From Bradysia coprophila (taxonomy: Eukaryota; Arthropoda; Insecta; Diptera; Sciaridae), in NCBI RefSeq assembly GCF_014529535.1, contig NC_050737.1:1307921-1371920 (forward strand): a stretch of 64,000 bases of DNA, in the 5' to 3' direction. A program made the translations under genes and the position numbers. Position 1 is the stretch's first letter; every line of letters begins with the position of its first letter. Under the pieces are notes generated by a model. That model was not told the origin of the DNA, made no database searches, and saw nothing but the letters and a program-made list of their open reading frames with translations. Of this stretch, positions 58,361-64,000 are shown one piece after another.

Positions 58361-59797
58361 ATGGCTGAATGTAAAAATTTTAAAATTGCCAGAGAATTTC
58401 TCGTCAAGCACGACTGGCCGATGAAACTCTGTGATCCCCGTTTTGATAAGTGCTATTGCAAAAAGTGCTATCCGTCTGAATATCGGGACACTTACGATGT
58501 GGGTGGTAGAGTTTACGTCGTTCCTCGAGATTATACCCGATTCGGAGTGAAAATTGATGAGGCCTATGCAGATCATTTGAATGTTTGGAAAGATTGGACG
58601 AATTGTTTCCACGGAACGAGCATTCATTCCGCCAAATCGATAATCGAACATCGGATGCTTTTGTTACCAGGAGAAGAAACAATGGATGGCAAGCAAATTA
58701 AAATCCGAGACGGCCATATTCCAGGAGAAGTTTCTTTTTTCACGACACCAACGGTAAAATATGCAAGTTTGCCAGTGTATGCGAGTCGTTACGAGTTCAT
58801 TTCGCCCAGTACTAAAAGCTGTTACAACATAACGGTAGTTCTTCAATGCAAACAGAAACCCGATTCATTTGTCGTTCAACCCGAAACGGTCGGGTCAGGC
58901 ACTAAGAAAATTTGTTCGTTCATCAAAAACACCGAAATGGAATGGAGAACGAAACAACGGGCTTCGATTATTCCTTATGGTATGTTGTTGCATGTTGAGG
59001 CCGTTGGCAGCCGCTTGGATGGAATCAGTCGCCGGTGTCCTAGTTTGACTACTAAAACATTCAGACTACCAAAAAATTGTGAATTGGATTGGGTCCAAGT
59101 TGAATGCCCGCATTGTTACCATATGCAGGATTGGATAAACCCTCAATACAACCAAGGAAAAACCATGACATGTGAATCAAGATGCTGTAACGTAAAGTTT
59201 AAGCCGTACAGATGTCCACACTGCGTCCACGCGTACACCGTTTGTGGTTGCTTCAAGCGATTCAGCGAAGAGGTCGTCTTTCCGTGCGACAATCCGAAAT
59301 GCGGTTTTGAACTGATGACCACCAAGTGCCCACATTGCAAAGATGGTCACAATTTCAGTAAAGTTCCCGACGAAGCAAATCAAGTAGTTACGGTCACTTG
59401 CGTGAACAAAATGTGCAAGAAGAAAACCTACATAGTCAGTGAGTGCCCTCATTGCTGTGAATTGAAAAACATCAAAACCGTTGTGGGCAAAGAAGGCGTT
59501 GTGGTCACGTGTTCCGATCCCGCTTGCTCGAAGAAGTATCAATTGGTGGCGTGTCCGAAGTGTACGAAAGTGAGCGCTTTTCCGAATGCTTATTCCAAAG
59601 TCGGTCGTGACGATACGGTGATATGTTCGTACCGGAATTGCAGTGCGAAATTCCGTCAACCGTTACAGCCACGAGTGAAGGGGGATCAACCGGAAGAAAA
59701 ATTAATGAAAAGTCCCGGTGTAAGAGTAATAGCTGCGTCCAGAAAAAGAACCAAGGTAACAGGAGCGAAACCAGCGAAAACTCAATTAAAGTACTAG
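58361..59797 (+). CDS. Intronless protein: ART-like HGT region plus five tandem zinc ribbons
   Basis: 478 residues from the ATG in gacaaaATGG. The N-terminal half begins with a Cys pair region (CDPRFDKCYCKKC) and has NCFHGTSIHSAKSI with His84-Gly-Thr, then IRDGHIPG and VKYASLPVYAS. An HGT followed by a YA helix resembles the ADP-ribosyltransferase/PARP fold, but the catalytic Glu could not be placed, so this is tentative. Later blocks CKQKPDSFVVQPETVGSGT and WRTKQRASIIPYG look conserved in memory of uncharacterised eukaryotic proteins. From residue 249, five tandem units of about 38 residues follow, each CP(H/K)C...Cx4C (CPHCYH, CPHCVH, CPHCKD, CPHCCE, CPKCTK). The tail is basic (ASRKRTKVTG). 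Nucleic acid or protein binding through the zinc ribbons is inferred. The poly(A) signal is AATAAATAAA at 60126. Confidence 0.85.
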   Translation: MAECKNFKIAREFLVKHDWPMKLCDPRFDKCYCKKCYPSEYRDTYDVGGRVYVVPRDYTRFGVKIDEAYADHLNVWKDWTNCFHGTSIHSAKSIIEHRMLLLPGEETMDGKQIKIRDGHIPGEVSFFTTPTVKYASLPVYASRYEFISPSTKSCYNITVVLQCKQKPDSFVVQPETVGSGTKKICSFIKNTEMEWRTKQRASIIPYGMLLHVEAVGSRLDGISRRCPSLTTKTFRLPKNCELDWVQVECPHCYHMQDWINPQYNQGKTMTCESRCCNVKFKPYRCPHCVHAYTVCGCFKRFSEEVVFPCDNPKCGFELMTTKCPHCKDGHNFSKVPDEANQVVTVTCVNKMCKKKTYIVSECPHCCELKNIKTVVGKEGVVVTCSDPACSKKYQLVACPKCTKVSAFPNAYSKVGRDDTVICSYRNCSAKFRQPLQPRVKGDQPEEKLMKSPGVRVIAASRKRTKVTGAKPAKTQLKY

Positions 59798-60610
59798 ATG
59801 TCTACCCGGGATAGAGTGTGAGAGCAGTGAGTAAGGTGGAACCGGTAGAGTCAATTTTTGTAATTTCTTTCAATGTTTTTATTTTTCTCATGTTCGTCCT
59901 ATGTTCGGCTTTTATTTTTGATTGATGAGGAGTTATAAGTGCGTATCGCTCTAGTTTTGATATTCTCTTTAGGTTCGCCTTGATGGTGAGAAGATATAGA
60001 TCGGTGAAGATTTTTGTGTGTTTTCTTTAATATTTTTTTGTTTATTTTTGTATAACCTTCGCCATTATGGCTTTTAAATATAATTTCTGACCATGTTGGC
60101 AAATATTTGAGGCAGGTCTCAGTTTAATAAATAAATTTAACAATTTTCATAAAACTAAATTTTGTTTCACTTATTATGGATCAATATAACTGTGCACAGT
60201 AACATGAATTATTCAATCAGCTGGCTCAATTTTTCCAAATAAATGACAAGTATGGCAACCAATCAAACATGCCAATTATTTCAAAAACAATTAAGGAGTT
60301 TCGTATAATTCACAAATCACCCAACAGTTTTCGTCTTTCAGTCAGTCATGCGATTGTTTTATTCTCCTTTTTCCTAACTCCCTTTTTCGTCGATATAAAT
60401 CTTACGAATTAATTAGAAATCGTAAAAAAAAACTTTTTTTATCAAATATGCAGTAAATTAAAGGAGAACTGACTGGATGTCATGTATTATGTAAACAACC
60501 GAGGTGAGGTTAATATAGATAATCGCATTTAACAATACTCTCTCTAGTAAACTAGAGAGTTGGATTGCTAGAAAGAGCATTGCATTTTATCACAAGGGAA
60601 GGAATATATA

Positions 60611-60726
60611 TTATGCACCTGTTGCCAAGATTGGTATTTTGACGTGTAGGACATTATTGCCCTAGCCGAAGGCGTGGGTCATAATGCCTACACGTCAAAA
60701 TAACAGTCTGGCAATAGGTGCATATC
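60611..60726. mobile_element. Foldback MITE
   Basis: Ends TTATGCACCTGTTGCCA and inverse TGGCAATAGGTGCATA. The core pairs as ATTTTGACGTGTAGG / CCTACACGTCAAAAT around GCCGAAGGC. 116 bp. Confidence 0.7.
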
Positions 60727-60728
60727 AT

Positions 60729-60815
60729 ATTTTATCTGTCGAGAACAGATATATCGAGATAAACAAAAACTCCCTAGAGGGATAAGCTCGAGATTATCGT
60801 TCTAGACAGATAAAA
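60729..60815. repeat. Dispersed 85-bp element, copy 2
   Basis: Second copy of 37266-37350. Here TTTATCTGTCGAGAACAGAT is at the left and GTTCTAGACAGATAAA at the right, so the terminal inverted repeat is clearer in this copy. It directly follows the foldback MITE at 60611. Confidence 0.65.
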
Positions 60816-63788
60816 CTATATAAATACTTTGCCAACCGTTTGGTTACCGTTGTGCAACAGCAGATTATTTTACTCTGCAGTGGTTCGGCTGATTGCGCGT
60901 TTTCTGTTATTTTTGTTAATCTTGAAGCCTTTTCGATTCTCTGTTAAGAATATTGATAATATTTTCTTGGCTTTTCGCGAAGTTTCATTGCAATTTTGGG
61001 GAAAGTTTTTTTTTATGGGAAATCACGAAGGTTCAAAACATTTAATTGTTGTTCCTCATTTGAATAATATCTTCCAATTCGTTGCAACGAAGCTGATATA
61101 GAAAAATTGAGGATGGACTCTAGAAATGGGTTACATACACGGACTATTTTTTGATTTTTTTTTGCCAATAATCCAACGCACTTCAAGCAAAAGTGCTATT
61201 AATGACAGATGTCAAATAGAGTAATTTTTTAGAAAAAAAAATTCCAGATTTTTTTACAGTGCCAAAATTTGTTCGATACACTGTCCAGTTTCAGTACCAT
61301 ATTTAGAGTACATTTATGCTTGAAGTGCGTTACATAATCCCTTGAATTTTCTCACACTTTTCATTTTTTCTTCAATTTTTACAAAAATGTAGGAAAATTC
61401 TGGAAAATGTGTAAAGATATCTCACGATTTTCTTTTATTTTCTACGTTTACAAATTTGATCCTGGTCGTACCAGGATAAACCATGAAAGAACAAATTATC
61501 GCTACATTATGTTGATATTTCTTAAGGTTTTCAGACCTTATGGTAGTTTTTCAACCGATCCAAATAGAAGTAGTAGACCATACTGACCTAGGTATTTCCT
61601 AAAAATCTCAGTTTCGTAAATATCGTCAAAACTGAATTTTATTTCTCTCATCCTTTTTGATCTTGGATTTATACTACGCAAATAAGCACTCGCTGCGGCT
61701 ATAAAAAAAATCAAAGAATCGAAAGTAGATCTATATCCCAAACAAACTTCGAATACTTATGACAGCGAATAGACAGACGTGGCAACGTAGTTGACTATTA
61801 GTAAATTAATTGTAATTAATTAACGACATTGTATACTTACAACCAATAGTCAAGTTTTCGCCAGTTTACATTTAGTCATGCGATCGCTTATTTTATTCAG
61901 GTATGGACTAGATATCAATATAGGTACTACCTATTAGGTAGTCAAGTAGGGAAAAATATAAAAGCTTATTTACACAAACATTTTAGAAAACAATTTCTTT
62001 TTTTTTTGGAATGAAACAATTTCTTTCATCAAACACTATAAAATACAATTTTTCCAAAAGGTCATACTTGCCCTTAGAAGTAATTTCGCTAATCCTGTGT
62101 AGCGTTTGTTTAATTAATCCGGTTCAACAGACAGTGCTAGACAGTGCTAGCAGATCCGGTTATAAATTATAATTGTATATATAGGTCGATAGGTTAGTTT
62201 ATTACATCAGTCCAATTAAATATTAATTTATAGTTGGGCAGATAGTTCATGCCACCCCCAGTTCGGACCTAATTTTACTTTCGTTTTTTTCTTGTTTTTT
62301 CCCACAAAATATTTCTACATGAATTTTCCGAACATAATAGAACTCGAAAAAGAAATATTTATTTTCATTTATCAAAAATATAATAAGCCAGAGTTTATGT
62401 GCTATATAATCCAACACGATAAAAACGAATTGCAATCGAGGTAGGGGTATGTATATTAATAACAGCGGATATGTCTCTATGATCGCATAAACAGTCAGGG
62501 AAAATAATTATGGAAATACTCTGCCAACTGTTTAGTTACCGATGGAATCTATACTTAATAACGATATGTTGCCACTTCAGGATTACGATTGAAAGAGATC
62601 GTTGTTAGGCGTTGGTTGAAATGCAGTTATATGTATTGATTTTACTATAGGTAGAAGGAATTGGAAAAATATAGGTCGAACTCAAGTAACGATTCAAACT
62701 GTAAATAATATTGTGTGCCTCTCATCGATTCAGATAACGATGTCAGAGTAGCTCGCTAGTACGAGAAAATTAAATTGATTGAGGTGAATACCATGGGAGA
62801 AGTGAAATCTTTTCAAGAACAATCTATAGAGGTCCAATCAATTAACCGTTGAATGGATCAAAAAGGCGAAACACCGTTTGTAGTGTGTTAAACAAATTAT
62901 TGATACTTGAGTTTATTAATCCGGTCAAACGTAATCTAATAACTGACAATTCACTCTAAAAATGTGTATGAAAATTACAGGTTACCTTAAATCTGACAAA
63001 TATCATTCTCGTTACCGAGCCTGACCCGAACTTTTCAGGATAGATTCTGTTTCGACTGCAGTTGAACTCTGTCGACCTATTTCAATCCTCCAATAAACGA
63101 CACGCGTGTCATCAAGTAAAGATTCAATCTGTTGATTCTTTTGTTAGTCTTACAATAGGTTTTATATATATATAGGTGAAGAAAAAGCCCTAGATATTAA
63201 ATTTTTGGGAAAATACAATCACCAAATCTCAATTGTACACATTTATCTCTTTTCACTCTTTCGCTATTGGTTATAATAATGGCAAAACAGCTGAAAGTGA
63301 TGAAACGAGTGAATGTGTAACATTAATTTTTGGTGACTTTATTTCCTTTTGAAACTTCTCGAATTTTCTTGAAAAATTTTCAGAAAAACTCGACAAAACC
63401 AAGAAAATTTGAAAAAAAAAAATAGTAACTCAAAAAAAAAGCTCTGCTAGATAAAACAATTGTCCATTTAGCCATTCCTGAAAGAGCGATAAAATTTCAC
63501 ATTTGTTCACCGGAAATCATTTACCCTTAAAGTTTGTTTTAAGACTTAGTGTTACTATCGGAAAAGCATATTTTCTTGCAAAACTTTTCTTTCTTTTTTT
63601 GCCCGAAGTTATAATGGACTTTTTCATATTTATTTAAACGAACCACATTAATGTGATTGGGTTTTATAGGACATAGTGACAAGGAAACATGGTTTAGTTT
63701 CTACGAGTTAACTATTAATAGATTTTCAAAAAAGAAAAAGAAAAACTGGAAATAGTTTTTAAACGGAATGTAGTATAACTTTCATTCG

Positions 63789-63823
63789 TTTTAAAACATC
63801 TAGTGCACTCGCAACGTATCAGT
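63789..63823 (+). promoter_or_regulatory. Possible TATA-like box and initiator
   Basis: TTTTAAAA at about 63789 is followed about 28 bases later by an arthropod-type initiator, ATCAGTTAG (TCAGT at 63819-63823), and then an ATG at 63837. The spacing fits a focused insect promoter. Short motifs in AT-rich DNA can arise by chance. Confidence 0.3.
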
Positions 63824-63836
63824 TAGTTTTACATAT

Positions 63837-63986
63837 ATGGAGTCAAAGAAAGATGAAAGTAAAAAATCGACTTTGAGAATTGAGAACATTTATCCCCACG
63901 CATTTTGGTTGGAAAAGTTTAACAAAGAGAGTCACTTCCAGTCTACTTTATTCGAAAATTATTTACCAAACACCACAAACGGTTAA
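63837..63986 (+). CDS. Small open frame, possible first exon or short protein
   Basis: 49 codons from ATG (MESKKDESKKSTLRIENIYP) to TAA, hydrophilic at the start and aromatic later (AFWLEKFNKESHFQ). It follows the promoter-like motifs at 63789-63823. No family was recognised. It could be a complete microprotein, a first exon continuing beyond the window through an unseen splice, or chance. Confidence 0.3.
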   Translation: MESKKDESKKSTLRIENIYPHAFWLEKFNKESHFQSTLFENYLPNTTNG

Positions 63987-64000
63987 TTCAATTTTATCTT

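Larger units (their letters stand above)
59798..63836. other. Intergenic region, right side
   Basis: AT-rich, with two small inverted-repeat elements (60611-60726, 60729-60815) and a stem-loop CTCTCTAGTAAACTAGAGAG at about 60539-60558. A short dispersed word pair (CTTTGCCAACCGTTTGGTTA near 60830 and CTCTGCCAACTGTTTAGTTA near 62520) and a doubled ACAGTGCTAG at about 62130-62150 are also present. No supported gene was found; open frames are under 91 codons with no family resemblance. Confidence 0.55.

Overview
This is a window of nuclear DNA from an insect, most likely a lower (nematoceran) dipteran. The spacers are AT-rich and packed with short inverted-repeat elements. Coding exons are GC-richer. 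Introns in housekeeping genes are mostly 55-120 bp with GT..AG ends. The recognisable proteins (a Sima-like HIF-1 alpha, a bifunctional Glu/Pro-tRNA synthetase with six WHEP repeats, SMC1, SIRT2, CHCHD4/Mia40) are eukaryotic and insect-like. No bacterial operons, CRISPR arrays or phage genes were seen. The species cannot be named from the sequence alone.

Layout. 1-26 kb is mostly one minus-strand gene, the HIF-1 alpha homologue (sima). Its bHLH and PAS exons lie at 5.26-6.79 kb. The first coding exon is at 25.1 kb and an alternative first exon at 15.5-15.9 kb. A third possible first exon is at 26.1-26.3 kb. The 3' part (end of PAS-B, oxygen-dependent degradation and activation domains) was not found and probably lies before base 1. 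Its huge introns hold MITEs and a dead non-LTR retrotransposon (19.3-20.9 kb). 27.27-34.19 kb: EPRS on plus, nine coding exons. 34.57-36.39 kb: SIRT2 on minus, convergent with EPRS. 38.49-39.61 kb: an Rpp14-like RNase P subunit and CHCHD4, 19 bases apart on plus. 39.80-41.56 kb: a small unrecognised minus-strand gene that contains a nearly perfect 520-bp hairpin. 42.80-44.48 kb: a SAP/J-domain/zinc protein on minus. 46.33-51.06 kb: SMC1 on plus, 16 coding exons. 53.48-55.42 kb: a protein of about 14 STPR-like 23-residue repeats on minus. 58.36-59.80 kb: an intronless gene with an ART-like HGT region and five tandem zinc-ribbon repeats on plus. 60-64 kb: repeats, plus a possible small ORF at the right edge.

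How the genes relate. They are mostly independent housekeeping and regulatory genes: hypoxia response, translation, deacetylation, tRNA 5' processing, mitochondrial disulfide import, cohesin. The one tight link is Rpp14-CHCHD4, which looks like a two-ORF transcript. The most unusual items are the alternative Sima N-termini, the hairpin whose arm continues the reading frame of its host gene, the expanded STPR protein, the tandem zinc-ribbon protein, and the duplicated CHCHD4 3' end at 42.4 kb.

Exon borders were set by hand from GT/AG sites and conserved reading phase. Identities come from recalled family sequences, not from searches.
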